From: Leucobacter celer subsp. astrifaciens
Lineage (GTDB): Bacteria > Actinomycetota > Actinomycetes > Actinomycetales > Microbacteriaceae
Length of the DNA stretch: 64,000 nt
NCBI RefSeq assembly: GCF_001273835.1
Contig: NZ_JHEI01000135.1
Location: 62,001-126,000, forward strand
Direction of reading: 5' to 3'
Positions 10,714 through 19,078 of the stretch are shown piece by piece. The translations under genes and the position numbers were made by a program. Below the pieces are notes generated by a model. The model worked only from the letters and a program-made list of their open reading frames with translations, searched no databases and was not told the origin of the DNA. Each line of letters begins with the position of its first letter. Within the stretch, counting starts at the first letter, position 1.

Positions 10714-12614
10714 TTCCTCACTCCCACCAGCTCGCTCGTCACACCGAGCAGCTGGATCTTCGATCCGTCGGTCTTGCTGGGCACGAAGAACAGCAGCTGA
10801 TGCGCGACCTCCTGCACCAGGCGCTCCTGCTCTCCCTCGAGGCCGGAGAGCGCCGTCACCGCGTCCTGCGCCTGCGGCTTGTACCGCCCGCCCTCGACGA
10901 TCTGCTCCTCGATCACGGTCGTCGCGACGAGCGCGCCGCCGACCCCGGTCGACAGCGCGACGGTGCGCTCGTCGCCCTGGCGTGCGGTCACCGTGAACAC
11001 CAGATCCTGGTCATCGGAATCGGACTGCTGCTGCGACTTCTCCGCCCGCGCCTTGCCGTAGTTCTCCAGCAGGGAATCGCCCTCGAGCGCGAACGATTCG
11101 CCCTCCGGCGCGTCGGCGCCGTCCTGCAGCACCGTGGCGAATGCCGCGCCGACCTCGCCGGGCGGCAGCATGAGCGACTCGAGGTCGTTGGCCAGCAGCG
11201 CCGTGCCCTCCTCGGCCGGCGCCGCCTGCGGCATCGAGATGCCGCCGCGCAGCGCGATGACGCGCGACACCAGATAGTTCTGCTGCGCCGTCTCCTGCGT
11301 CAGGATGAGCGCGAGCGAGGGAGAGGCCGCCCTGGTCTCCGTCTCGCCCGAGTCCTCGCCCTCAGTGGGCTCCGGATCCCCCGCCGCATCCGCCTTGCCC
11401 GAGGTTGACGCGATCGTCACGAACAGCGTGCGCGGCCACGACTCGGTGCTCTGCACGAGTTCGTAGTCGAGCTCCTCGTCGGTGAGGCGGGGAGGCACGA
11501 CGCCGTAGTCGGGCATCTCGGCGCGAATAGTGTAGTTCGCCGTGCGCTGCGCAAGGGCGTCACCGGTGAAGCGCTCGGCGAGCTTCTCAGCGTCGAGATC
11601 GTCATCCGCCGCGGTCGCGACCGCGGCGACGCGCTCCACGATCCGGTGCAGCTGCTCGTCCTTGACCGGGACCGGCGCGATCGACGTCGGCTGCTCCGGA
11701 GTCTGCTCCTCGACGGGCTCGGCCCCGAACTGCGGCCAATAGCTCGCGGAGCAGCCGCTGATCCCGAGCGCCACGGCGAGACCGAGCACGGGAAGCGCGG
11801 TCGCACGGGCACGGCGGCGGGAAGGCCTGCTCGTGCGCATCGTCGCGGTATCGCCGGATGGCACCGTGTCAGCCTCTCCTCCGCGGCGGCGCGAACCACG
11901 GCCGCCGAACATGTTGCGGATGCCCTGGAACGGGCCCCGGCGTCCTCGGCGCGGCCCCAGACCGCGCCGGTCGTGATCGATCGCGAGCAGGTAGAGGACA
12001 CCGCCGACCAGAGCCAGCAGTCCTCCGGCCGCCAGCAGCGGCCCCGCCCACGGCGTGTCGGGATTCTGCACCCAGACCAACGAGACGTCCTTCGGCACCG
12101 GGTTCCCTCCGTCCGAGGCGATGAGCACCGACTGGTCCGCGGCCAGCGAGACCGGCACGCGCAGCGTTCCCGTGTCGGCGCCGCTGCCCGCATCGTCGAT
12201 CACTCGTTCCTGCAGCCACAGGTCGCTGCCGCGCGGGTCGAGCGGCTCCGGTTCCTCCACCTCTCCGCCGTTCGCGGACGCCTCCACGACAGCGGGAGCG
12301 ACGAGCGCGCTCAGCAGGCGATGATTCCTGGTGTCGACGGAGAGATCGGCGTGCAGGAAGGGCGCTGCCCAGCCGCGCACGTCGCGCGTCGCTCCCGTCG
12401 CGACGAAGGCGCGCTCGCCCTTCACCACCACGTTCGCCTGGCCGGGCATCTTGGCGAATTCGGCGCCGTCGACGACGGCGTACCCGGCCTCCGACTTCGT
12501 ATCGACCGGGAAGCTGATCTCCGATGGACCGGCGAGAAAGGTGCGTTGACCGATGCCCAGCAGCAGCAGCACTCCTGAGAGCACCAGCGCCGCAATCGCA
12601 AGCACGTATCGCAC
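10710..12614 (-). CDS. Membrane protein with internal lipobox, function unknown
   Basis: I do not recognise a function. The GTG start at 12614 was chosen because AAGGAG lies 5 nt upstream and the product then opens with a clean membrane segment, MRYVLAIAALVLSG. 634 residues are predicted: TM1 (about 2-20), an exported domain (to about 190), TM2 (about 193-212), an Arg-rich cytoplasmic stretch (GPRRGRRG), a third hydrophobic segment (about 273-287) ending LGISGC, then a long acidic exported domain. The third segment with its flanking MRTSRPSRRRAR looks exactly like a lipoprotein signal peptide inside one continuous frame. First gene of the operon with the thioredoxin, desulfurase and mnmA. Similar proteins appear to be common in Microbacteriaceae (recollection). 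Confidence 0.75.
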   Translation of the reverse strand: MRYVLAIAALVLSGVLLLLGIGQRTFLAGPSEISFPVDTKSEAGYAVVDGAEFAKMPGQANVVVKGERAFVATGATRDVRGWAAPFLHADLSVDTRNHRLLSALVAPAVVEASANGGEVEEPEPLDPRGSDLWLQERVIDDAGSGADTGTLRVPVSLAADQSVLIASDGGNPVPKDVSLVWVQNPDTPWAGPLLAAGGLLALVGGVLYLLAIDHDRRGLGPRRGRRGPFQGIRNMFGGRGSRRRGGEADTVPSGDTATMRTSRPSRRRARATALPVLGLAVALGISGCSASYWPQFGAEPVEEQTPEQPTSIAPVPVKDEQLHRIVERVAAVATAADDDLDAEKLAERFTGDALAQRTANYTIRAEMPDYGVVPPRLTDEELDYELVQSTESWPRTLFVTIASTSGKADAAGDPEPTEGEDSGETETRAASPSLALILTQETAQQNYLVSRVIALRGGISMPQAAPAEEGTALLANDLESLMLPPGEVGAAFATVLQDGADAPEGESFALEGDSLLENYGKARAEKSQQQSDSDDQDLVFTVTARQGDERTVALSTGVGGALVATTVIEEQIVEGGRYKPQAQDAVTALSGLEGEQERLVQEVAHQLLFFVPSKTDGSKIQLLGVTSELVGVRN

Positions 12615-12861
12615 GGAGGCTCCTTCGATGTCGGGAAATGTATGTAGAGCAGCTTCAACGGTACCGGAGCTTTCCTGATGCGACATGAATAGCGGCTCGA
12701 TTCGCCCTGTCGGCGGCCGCATCGGCGAGGGGTCGCCGTCGATGACGTTTCCCTGCTCCCGCCTGGATGAAGTGCGGTATCGTGGTGCTCACCTTTCTTC
12801 GCCCGTGCGTGACGAAATCACTGCACGGTCGTGGTGACCTCGTCCAGATTCCGGAGGCACA

Positions 12862-15831
12862 GTGTCCGAATCCGCTCAGCCGTTCTCTCCTGCCTTCCGC
12901 GGCTACAACCGCGACGAGGTCGACGAGCGGGTCTCCGCTCTCACGGGACACATCGCCACCCTCCAGTCCCATCTGCAGTCGCTCCAGTCCGCGCATCAGC
13001 AGGCCACCCACGTGAGCCAGGAGCAGCGGCAGCTCATCGCGGAGCTGCAGGAGCAGGTGGCAGAGCTGGGGGCGAGCGGCTACTCGGGGCTCGGCCTGCG
13101 TGTCGAGAAGAGCCTGCAGATCGCCGAGGATCACGCCCAGCGCCTCATGGCCCAGGCCGATCTCGATGCCGAGAAGCTGCGCCGCTCCTCCGAGGAGGAG
13201 GCGAAGCGCGTGCTCACGCAGGCCCAGCTCCGGGCCGATGAGCTGCTCTCCGCCGCAGCGGAGCAGGCCGAGGTCGTCGTCTCCGGCGCCCGCAACGATC
13301 TGGCCGAGCAGACCGCAGCGGCGAACGCCGAGCGCGAACGGCTGATCGACGAGGCGCGGCGCGCCGCGGCGCTCGAGCGCAGCTCCGCGGAGCGCGAGAC
13401 GACCGCGGAGCGCGAGACGGCGCACCGTGACGCCCAGGCCGAGCTCGCCGAGGCCCACGCCGAGGCCGAGCGGGTCCTCGCGGAAGCACGTGCGCTCGCC
13501 AACGAGCTGCGCGCCGAGACCGAGCTGCACGCCGAGGCCTTCGCGAGGCAGAAGGGCGAGAGCGAACGGGAGGCGGAGCTCGAGCGCGCGCGGCTGGTGC
13601 GCGAGGGCGAGCGGGGCCGCGCCGAGTTCGAGGCGAAGCGGCAGCGCGAGGAGGCTGAACTCGAGGAGCGCTTCACCGAGCGGGGTCGCGAGCTGGAGGC
13701 CGACATCGAGGCCCGGCGGCGCGAGCTCAGCACCGAGATGGAGACGCTGCGGGGCCGGATCGCCCAGGAGCGCCAGGAGCACGACGCGGCGATTGCGAGC
13801 GAGCGGGAGCAGCACGACCGTCGGCTCGCCGCCGAGCAGCGCACCCACGCCGACCGCATCGCGCAGGAGCGCGAGGAGCACGAGGCCGCGATCGCACGCG
13901 CTCTCGAGGCGCAGCAGGCCGAGCTGATCACGCTCGCAGAACAGGGCGCGCGCGAACGCGAGCGGGCGAACGCGCTGGCCGCGCAGGAGCGCGAGGAGCT
14001 GCTGGAGCGCGTCACGACCGAGCTGGACACCGCGCGTGAGCGCCAGGAGCAGCAGCAGCGCGAGGAGCGCGACGCCCACGATGCGCGCATCACCGAGGAG
14101 CGCGAGACCCACGAGTACACCCTTTCCGAGGAGCGCCGCGTCCACGATGAGACGCTCCGCGCCGAGATCGTCTCGCACGAGGCCCGGCTCAGGGACGAGC
14201 AGGAAGCCCAGGAGAACCGCCTCTCGGCTGAGCTCGAGGCCCACGTCTCGCGGCTGGCCCGCGAGCGGGAGGCCCATGAGCTCGACATCTCCGCTGAGCG
14301 CGAGGCGCACGAGAGCGGCATCGCAGCGGAGCGCGAAACGCACGAGGCGGCGCTGCGGGCCGAGCGCGAGGAGCACGAGTCGCTGCTCTCCGCGGAGCGC
14401 GAAGCGCACGACGCGGCACTGGCCGCGGAACGCGAACAGCACGACGCGGCGATCGCCGCCGAGCGCGAGGCACACGAGAGCCGGATCTCCGCGGAGCAGG
14501 AGCAGCACGAGACCCGCGTCGCGGCCGAGCGCGAACAGCACGAAGCCCGCATCGCGGCCGAGCAGGAGGCTCACGCCGGCAGCATCGCCGAGGAGCGGGC
14601 AGCGCACGAGGCCGCGATCGGGGCCGAGCTCGACGAGCATCGCGCTCGCATCGACCGCGAGCGGGAGGGCCACGAGAACCGGATCGGCGGCGAGCTCGCC
14701 GCCCACCAGGATCGCCTCATCGCGGAGTGGGAGGACCACCGCGCCCGGCTCGGCGCCGAACGAGCAGCGCACGACGAGGAACTCGCGGCGGAGCGACTGG
14801 AACAGGAGCAGCAGCTCGCCCGCGCCCTCACCGCCCACGACGCCCGGGTCGCCGACGAGTCGACGATGCACGAGGAGCGGATCGCCGCGCAGCTGCGTGA
14901 GCATCAGCAGCGCCTCGAAGACGAGCGTGCCGCCGAGGAGGAGCGCCAGCGCATCCAGCGCGAGGAGATCGCGGAGTCTCTGGGGCTCGAGCGCGAGGCG
15001 CTCGAGTTGCAGATGGAGCGCGAGCGGGCCAGGCTCGAGGCCGACATCGCCCGCGAGCGCGAGGAGCACGAGCGCTCCATCGCCGCCGCGGTCGCCCAGC
15101 ACGAGGAGGACCTGCGTCGCGAGCGCGAAGCGCAGGCCGCGGCGGTCGCCCGCGAGGTCGAGGCCAAGCGCGCCGCCGTCACCGAGGAGACCGACCTGCT
15201 GCGCGCCGACACCGTGGCCGAGCTGGCGGAGTACCGCACGACGGAAGAGGCCGATCTCGCGCAGCTGCGCGCCGACGCCGAGGACGCCGCGCGCGAGCTC
15301 TACCAGAGGATCGAGGCCGACACGATCGCGTTCAACACCTCTTCCGCGCAGCAGCGCGAGCAGCTCGAGCAGGAGCTCGCGGTGCGTCAGCGCGAGGCCG
15401 CGGAGGCGGGCCGGCGCGAGATCGAGGCCACACGCTCCGAGCTCGAGGAACTGCGCTCGCAGCTCGAAATCGCACGCGCGGAGTACGAGCGCATCACCTC
15501 GGAGGCCGCGCAGGACGCGCGCAACACGAGAGCCGAGGCCGAGCGCCAGGCCGCCGAGACCGTGCTCGAAGCCGAACGACGGGCGCAGGTCACCTTCGCC
15601 GCGGCCGAGGAGCGGGCGACGAAGGTGCTCGCCGCCGCCGAGGACCGCATGACCCAGCTGAAGGTCGAACGCGGCGCCGTCGCGCGCTACTTCGAGAGCC
15701 TGGGAGAGGTCATCACGAACGCGCAGAAGATGAGCACGGTCGCCGGCAGGCTGGTGGATCAGCCCGTCGCAGAGGCGATGGACGCGGATTCGCGCCAGGC
15801 CGAGCGCGAGGCCGAGGAGGAGCAGCGGTGA
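12862..15831 (+). CDS. Giant DivIVA-like coiled-coil filament protein with 11-residue repeats
   Basis: 989 residues, nearly all charged coiled coil. The N-terminus has a DivIVA-type polar-targeting motif (FRGYNRDEVDERVSAL, about 12-27). A heptad-like stretch rich in EAER follows. From residue 307 to 691 there is an 11-residue repeat of the form H-[ED]-x-x-[IL]-x-[AE]-E-R-E-x, in register throughout; 28 of the repeat positions are His. The C-terminus (about 880-989) resembles other actinobacterial DivIVA-family tails. It is not Scy by eye (Scy has 51-residue repeats) but is of that general class: a polar scaffold or cytoskeletal filament. GTG start with GGAGG 5 nt upstream. Its stop overlaps the start of rnhA (GTGA). 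Divergent from the membrane-protein operon. Confidence 0.85.
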   Translation: MSESAQPFSPAFRGYNRDEVDERVSALTGHIATLQSHLQSLQSAHQQATHVSQEQRQLIAELQEQVAELGASGYSGLGLRVEKSLQIAEDHAQRLMAQADLDAEKLRRSSEEEAKRVLTQAQLRADELLSAAAEQAEVVVSGARNDLAEQTAAANAERERLIDEARRAAALERSSAERETTAERETAHRDAQAELAEAHAEAERVLAEARALANELRAETELHAEAFARQKGESEREAELERARLVREGERGRAEFEAKRQREEAELEERFTERGRELEADIEARRRELSTEMETLRGRIAQERQEHDAAIASEREQHDRRLAAEQRTHADRIAQEREEHEAAIARALEAQQAELITLAEQGARERERANALAAQEREELLERVTTELDTARERQEQQQREERDAHDARITEERETHEYTLSEERRVHDETLRAEIVSHEARLRDEQEAQENRLSAELEAHVSRLAREREAHELDISAEREAHESGIAAERETHEAALRAEREEHESLLSAEREAHDAALAAEREQHDAAIAAEREAHESRISAEQEQHETRVAAEREQHEARIAAEQEAHAGSIAEERAAHEAAIGAELDEHRARIDREREGHENRIGGELAAHQDRLIAEWEDHRARLGAERAAHDEELAAERLEQEQQLARALTAHDARVADESTMHEERIAAQLREHQQRLEDERAAEEERQRIQREEIAESLGLEREALELQMERERARLEADIAREREEHERSIAAAVAQHEEDLRREREAQAAAVAREVEAKRAAVTEETDLLRADTVAELAEYRTTEEADLAQLRADAEDAARELYQRIEADTIAFNTSSAQQREQLEQELAVRQREAAEAGRREIEATRSELEELRSQLEIARAEYERITSEAAQDARNTRAEAERQAAETVLEAERRAQVTFAAAEERATKVLAAAEDRMTQLKVERGAVARYFESLGEVITNAQKMSTVAGRLVDQPVAEAMDADSRQAEREAEEEQR
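13780..14934 (+). repeat. Hendecad (11-residue) coding repeat
   Basis: Codes for residues 307-691 of the filament protein, about 35 units of 33 bp. His opens the unit at residues 307, 318, 329, 340 and, after a degenerate stretch that keeps the phase, at 24 of the 26 positions from 406 to 681 (Gln at 450 and 648). The cleanest block is 472-582 (HESGIAAERET, HEAALRAEREE and so on). Confidence 0.88.
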
Positions 15832-16358
15832 CGCTCACGGCGGCGGCGGACGGTTCGGCACTCGGCAACCCCGGCCCCGCGGGCTGGGCGTGGGTGATCG
15901 ACGAGCAGCAGTGGCGCGCCGGCGGCTGGCCGCGCGCCACCAACAATCAGGGCGAGCTGATGGCGGTGCTCGACCTGCTCCATGCCACGGCGGCTCGGGC
16001 GGACGAGCCGCTGCGGGTCCTCTGCGACAGCCAGTACGTCATCAACTCGGTGACCCAGTGGATGCCCGGTTGGAAGCGGCGCGGCTGGCGCAAGGCCGAC
16101 GGCAAGCCCGTGCTCAACCGAGAACTGCTCGAGCAGCTCGACGCGGCACTCGCCGGACGGGACGTGAAGTTCGAGTGGGTGAAGGGTCACGCCGGCCACC
16201 CGCTCAACGAGGCGGCTGATCTGCGCGCCCGATCCGCGGCTACGGCTTTCCAGGCCGGTCGCTCCCCCGATCACGGCCCCGGTCTCGCCGATGTCGCCTC
16301 CGCACCATCCGTCGAGGTCTCGCTCGAGCAACCCGCTGCCCCTCCGACGCTGTTCTAA
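15828..16358 (+). CDS. rnhA: Ribonuclease HI
   Basis: Cleaves RNA in RNA-DNA hybrids. Catalytic residues of the RNase H fold are visible: Asp in TAAADGSALGNPGPAG, Glu in NNQGELMAVL, Asp in LCDSQYVINS and the last Asp in NEAADLRARSA, plus the His loop VKGHAGHPLNEAAD. 176 residues, with a non-conserved tail of about 35 residues after the domain. It starts with GTG inside the GTGA overlap with the filament gene, so its translation depends on that gene. Confidence 0.93.
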   Translation: MTLTAAADGSALGNPGPAGWAWVIDEQQWRAGGWPRATNNQGELMAVLDLLHATAARADEPLRVLCDSQYVINSVTQWMPGWKRRGWRKADGKPVLNRELLEQLDAALAGRDVKFEWVKGHAGHPLNEAADLRARSAATAFQAGRSPDHGPGLADVASAPSVEVSLEQPAAPPTLF

Positions 16359-16429
16359 AACAGGTCTTGCTCCACGGCCGTTCCCCCGCTCGAACTCCAG
16401 GCCAGCGTCCACGAGCCTTCGAAACGGGA

Positions 16430-16534
16430 GCGCGTGAGGGCAGCCTCGGGAAGCGAGCGCATCGGGGCCGCGCGGCGCGCAGCGACGCGCGAGGGGTCCC
16501 CGTCTAAGCGAGCGGCGAGGCTGCCCTCACGCGC
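16430..16534. repeat. Perfect 19-bp inverted repeat between convergent genes
   Basis: GCGCGTGAGGGCAGCCTCG (16430-16448) is repeated in inverted orientation at 16516-16534, with 67 bp between that contain further GC-rich palindromic sequence (GAGGGGTCCCC). The element fills most of the gap between the rnhA stop and the stop of the leftward small gene. It could be a bidirectional terminator or a small palindromic (MITE-like) insertion; I saw no clear target duplication. Confidence 0.7.
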
Positions 16535-16544
16535 GAGGCCGATC

Positions 16545-16841
16545 TCAGGCGAGCCTCCAGCAGTGGGCATGGTAGTGCCGCCGATCCCGCACGGCCGCCT
16601 CGTCGCCGAAGAGGTGGTCTGCGCGCCAGGCCACGATGTGCGCCTGGCCCTGCGGCACATCGGTTCCGCAGGCCGGACAGCGGTAGCTCTTCTCCGCCCG
16701 GTGCGCGGGGATGTCGCGCACGAACCACTCGTCGCCGTGCCGGCTCTCCTTGCGCGCTCCGCCGTAGGCGAGGCGCGTGACGTCGCTCTGCGGACCGGCC
16801 GCAGCGCGCTGGTACTTGTTCACCCGCCGATGACGCGCCAT
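16545..16841 (-). CDS. Small conserved protein with a Cys/His zinc-type motif
   Basis: 98 residues with a basic N-terminus (MARHRRVNKYQR) and one putative zinc knuckle: YRCPACGTDVPQG followed about 30 residues later by HYHAHCW. Proteins of this kind are widespread in Actinobacteria and unnamed; they are sometimes labelled ATP/GTP-binding without basis I can see here. The ATG is 7 nt after the stop of the lysozyme-fold gene, so the two are probably co-transcribed. No function assigned. Confidence 0.75.
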   Translation of the reverse strand: MARHRRVNKYQRAAAGPQSDVTRLAYGGARKESRHGDEWFVRDIPAHRAEKSYRCPACGTDVPQGQAHIVAWRADHLFGDEAAVRDRRHYHAHCWRLA

Positions 16842-16848
16842 CGGACGA

Positions 16849-17490
16849 CTACCACCAGTGGTTGGCGGTCCAGAAGGCGTAGGCCGACGCCCAGCTGCCG
16901 TAGCGGTCGACCGCGTACCCGTTCGCCCAGCGAAGGTTGTCGACGGGGTCGTAGCCGTTGCCGGGCACCTTGCTGCAGGGGTAGGCCTGGATCAGTCCAC
17001 AGGCGCCCGAGCTCGCGTTGGTGGCGTTCGGGTTCCAGCCGCTCTCCTTCGAGGCGATGAAGTCGACGTATCCCCAGTCGCTCTCGGCGATGCCCGCAGC
17101 GGCCATCCATTCGGCCGGCGAACCGCCGCCCGAGTACTTCGGCGGGGACAGCGGGGTGGTCGCCTGCTGCGCACGCGCCGCCTCCGCGGCTTCCTCCGCC
17201 TCCTTCGCAGCCTTGGCCGCGGCTTCCTCATCCGCGATGCGCTGCCGCTCCTCTTCGGAGATGTCGACGGGGACCTCGGCGAACACGAGGTCGGCCTCGT
17301 CGGTCTCGTTGGGCGTGAAGTCCTGGTGGATGCGCTGCTGGAAGGCCAGCGTTTCGGCGTCGGCTTCCGCCGCGGGCATCGCGAACGGTGCGACCACCGC
17401 AACACCGAGGAAACCGGCGACGGCGAGGGCGGCGACCGGAGCCCTGAAACGGGACCAGCGCGAGACGGAGTTCGTATTCACAGCAGACAC
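16849..17490 (-). CDS. Secreted transglycosylase/lysozyme-fold protein
   Basis: 213 residues. An N-terminal export segment (about 15-45, AALAVAGFLGVAVVAPFAMPAAEA), an Ala/Glu coiled linker (EEERQRIADEEAAAKAAKEA) and a C-terminal small lytic-transglycosylase-like domain. The presumed catalytic Glu lies in FIASKESGWNPNATN, followed by GACGLIQAYPC and a Trp/Tyr-rich end, NHWW. Two Cys may form a disulfide. Such small muralytic or aggregation-promoting-factor-like proteins remodel peptidoglycan; the exact cleavage is not known here. GTG start at 17490, with an alternative GTG three codons in. Confidence 0.8.
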   Translation of the reverse strand: MSAVNTNSVSRWSRFRAPVAALAVAGFLGVAVVAPFAMPAAEADAETLAFQQRIHQDFTPNETDEADLVFAEVPVDISEEERQRIADEEAAAKAAKEAEEAAEAARAQQATTPLSPPKYSGGGSPAEWMAAAGIAESDWGYVDFIASKESGWNPNATNASSGACGLIQAYPCSKVPGNGYDPVDNLRWANGYAVDRYGSWASAYAFWTANHWW

Positions 17491-17554
17491 AATGTAACGA
17501 TTCTATATCAGAGCGGCGTACCACTCAACGGCATTCTGAAACTCGGGAGTCGGA

Positions 17555-18157
17555 TCACTGACGCGTGGCGAGAATCAGCTCGACCACGGCGTCCAGCAGC
17601 GCATCCACCTGGTCCTCGTCGTACCCTCGCCACTCCGAGTGGAACACCACGTCCCGCACCTCGGCGGGCTTGAGCGCCAGTTCGCGTCGCTCGAACATCT
17701 CGGCGATGCGGTCCAGGAAGGCGTCGACCTGCGAACGCCGGTATCCCGTGGCGAAGATCCCGCGTCGCCTGAAGCGCTTTCCCCGGGTGCGCTGAATACG
17801 GCCGCGCACCTCCGAGAGCAGCTGCCGGGTCTCGGCCCACCACGCATCATCGCCCTGGGCCCGCAGCAGCGCGCGCCGTTCGCGCTCGAAGAACACCTCT
17901 TCGAGCCGATCCATCGCCGCATCGACGTAGCGCGGCGTGTAGCCGCCCCGCTTCACCGCGAACGCCGTGTGCCGCACGTCCTCGGCCGTCATCGAGACCG
18001 GCGTGGCTCCGGAGCCCTCGTAGGCGGCGCGGGCGCGGGTCAGGAAGTCATCGACCTGCTCGGGGTGATAGCCCCTCTGCGAGCCGTTCGCGAGCGGAAA
18101 GGAAGTGTGCACCGCACCATTCTGCCGTCTCTGGGACGCGCGAGTCTGAGAGGCCAT
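17555..18157 (-). CDS. DivIVA-domain repeat protein
   Basis: 200 residues with four copies of the DivIVA-type motif [RTG]-G-Y-x4-V-D-x-x-[LM], with the Tyr at residues 30, 73, 139 and 179 (RGYHPEQVDDFL, GGYTPRYVDAAM, TGYRRSQVDAFL, RGYDEDQVDALL). Copies 1+2 and 3+4 form two modules of about 107 residues, indicating internal duplication. This matches the DivI1A repeat family of Actinobacteria; function unproven, probably membrane-curvature or pole-associated. The ATG overlaps the cdsA stop (ATGA), so it is translated with the phospholipid gene. Confidence 0.88.
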   Translation of the reverse strand: MASQTRASQRRQNGAVHTSFPLANGSQRGYHPEQVDDFLTRARAAYEGSGATPVSMTAEDVRHTAFAVKRGGYTPRYVDAAMDRLEEVFFERERRALLRAQGDDAWWAETRQLLSEVRGRIQRTRGKRFRRRGIFATGYRRSQVDAFLDRIAEMFERRELALKPAEVRDVVFHSEWRGYDEDQVDALLDAVVELILATRQ

Positions 18158-19074
18158 CACACCACCCCCAGCACGAGTGCGACGCCGTAGACGCCGACGG
18201 CCGACGGCAGCAGCGAGTCGAGCCGGTCGAGGAATCCCCCGTGACCGGGAATCCAGGAACTCATATCCTTCACTCCCAGGTTGCGCTTGATGAGCGACTC
18301 GGTGAGGTCTCCCCCGGTGGCGGTGAGCAGCACCACGACTCCGAGCACGATGCCGACCCACCACGGCTGCTGGAGCGCCAGCAGGGCCACCGCCACGCCC
18401 GCGCCCATCGCGGCGACCGCCGCACCGGCGAAGCCCTCCCAGGTCTTGTTGGGGCTGATCCGCGGTGTCATCTTGTGCTTGCCCAGGGTGACGCCCGCCG
18501 CATAGGCGCCCACGTCGACCGAGACGACGATCAGCACGAGGGCGAACACCCACCATTCGCCGCGCTGGCCCTCGACCAGCAGCACGGCGAAGGAGGCGAG
18601 GAAGGCCACGTAGACCAGCGTGAAGAGCCCGGAGAACACGTCTCGCACGAGCGTGCGCCGGGGCGTCTCCCAGGCGGGCACGAGTCCCTCGACAAGACGC
18701 CAAACCGTGAGCAGCGCCGATCCCGCGAACAGCCCCAGGAGCATCCCCTCGGCGCCCCAGAAGAACGCGCCGCCGACCACTACGAGTCCGCCCAGCACCA
18801 CTCCGATGCGCGGCACCCGGCGACCGGCCACGCGGAACGCGGCGGCGAGCTCGATCAGCGCGACGGCCACGAGGATCGCGACGAGCAGCACGAAGATCTG
18901 CTTGACGAGCAGCAGGCTTGCGAGGAACACCCCCGCGAAGACCAGGCCGGAGAGCACCGCGAAGAACAGGTTGCGTCCGGCCCGCGCCTCGATCTTCGCG
19001 TTCGTGGCCTCGAGCTGCGCGCGCTTCGATTCGATGGCGCTCCGGATCTCGTCGCGTCTCTCCGGGCCCGACAT
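18157..19074 (-). CDS. cdsA: Phosphatidate cytidylyltransferase
   Basis: Makes CDP-diacylglycerol from phosphatidate and CTP, the precursor of membrane phospholipids. 305 residues with about eight hydrophobic membrane segments and the C-terminal family signature SLIKRNLGVKDMSSWIPGHG followed by GFLDRLDSL. The N-terminal about 35 residues are charged and helical (DEIRSAIESKRAQLEATNAK). It follows frr by 4 bp and overlaps the DivIVA-repeat gene by one base, the standard frr-cdsA order. Confidence 0.95.
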   Translation of the reverse strand: MSGPERRDEIRSAIESKRAQLEATNAKIEARAGRNLFFAVLSGLVFAGVFLASLLLVKQIFVLLVAILVAVALIELAAAFRVAGRRVPRIGVVLGGLVVVGGAFFWGAEGMLLGLFAGSALLTVWRLVEGLVPAWETPRRTLVRDVFSGLFTLVYVAFLASFAVLLVEGQRGEWWVFALVLIVVSVDVGAYAAGVTLGKHKMTPRISPNKTWEGFAGAAVAAMGAGVAVALLALQQPWWVGIVLGVVVLLTATGGDLTESLIKRNLGVKDMSSWIPGHGGFLDRLDSLLPSAVGVYGVALVLGVV

Positions 19075-19078
19075 GAGG

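Noticed and set aside
11838..11840. Separate lipoprotein gene starting at the internal ATG
   Set aside because: No convincing SD or -10 box and no stop codon before it in frame; annotated as one gene and reported as a finding instead.
13780..14934. CRISPR array
   Set aside because: The regular 33-bp spacing is a coding 11-residue repeat with no unique spacers; no array or cas gene was seen anywhere in the window.
12655..15102. Long leftward open frame (about 815 codons) opposite the filament gene
   Set aside because: It arises from the GC-rich repeat on the other strand; the rightward frame has an SD, the DivIVA motif and a coherent coiled coil, while this one is low-complexity Leu/Ala/Arg without domains.
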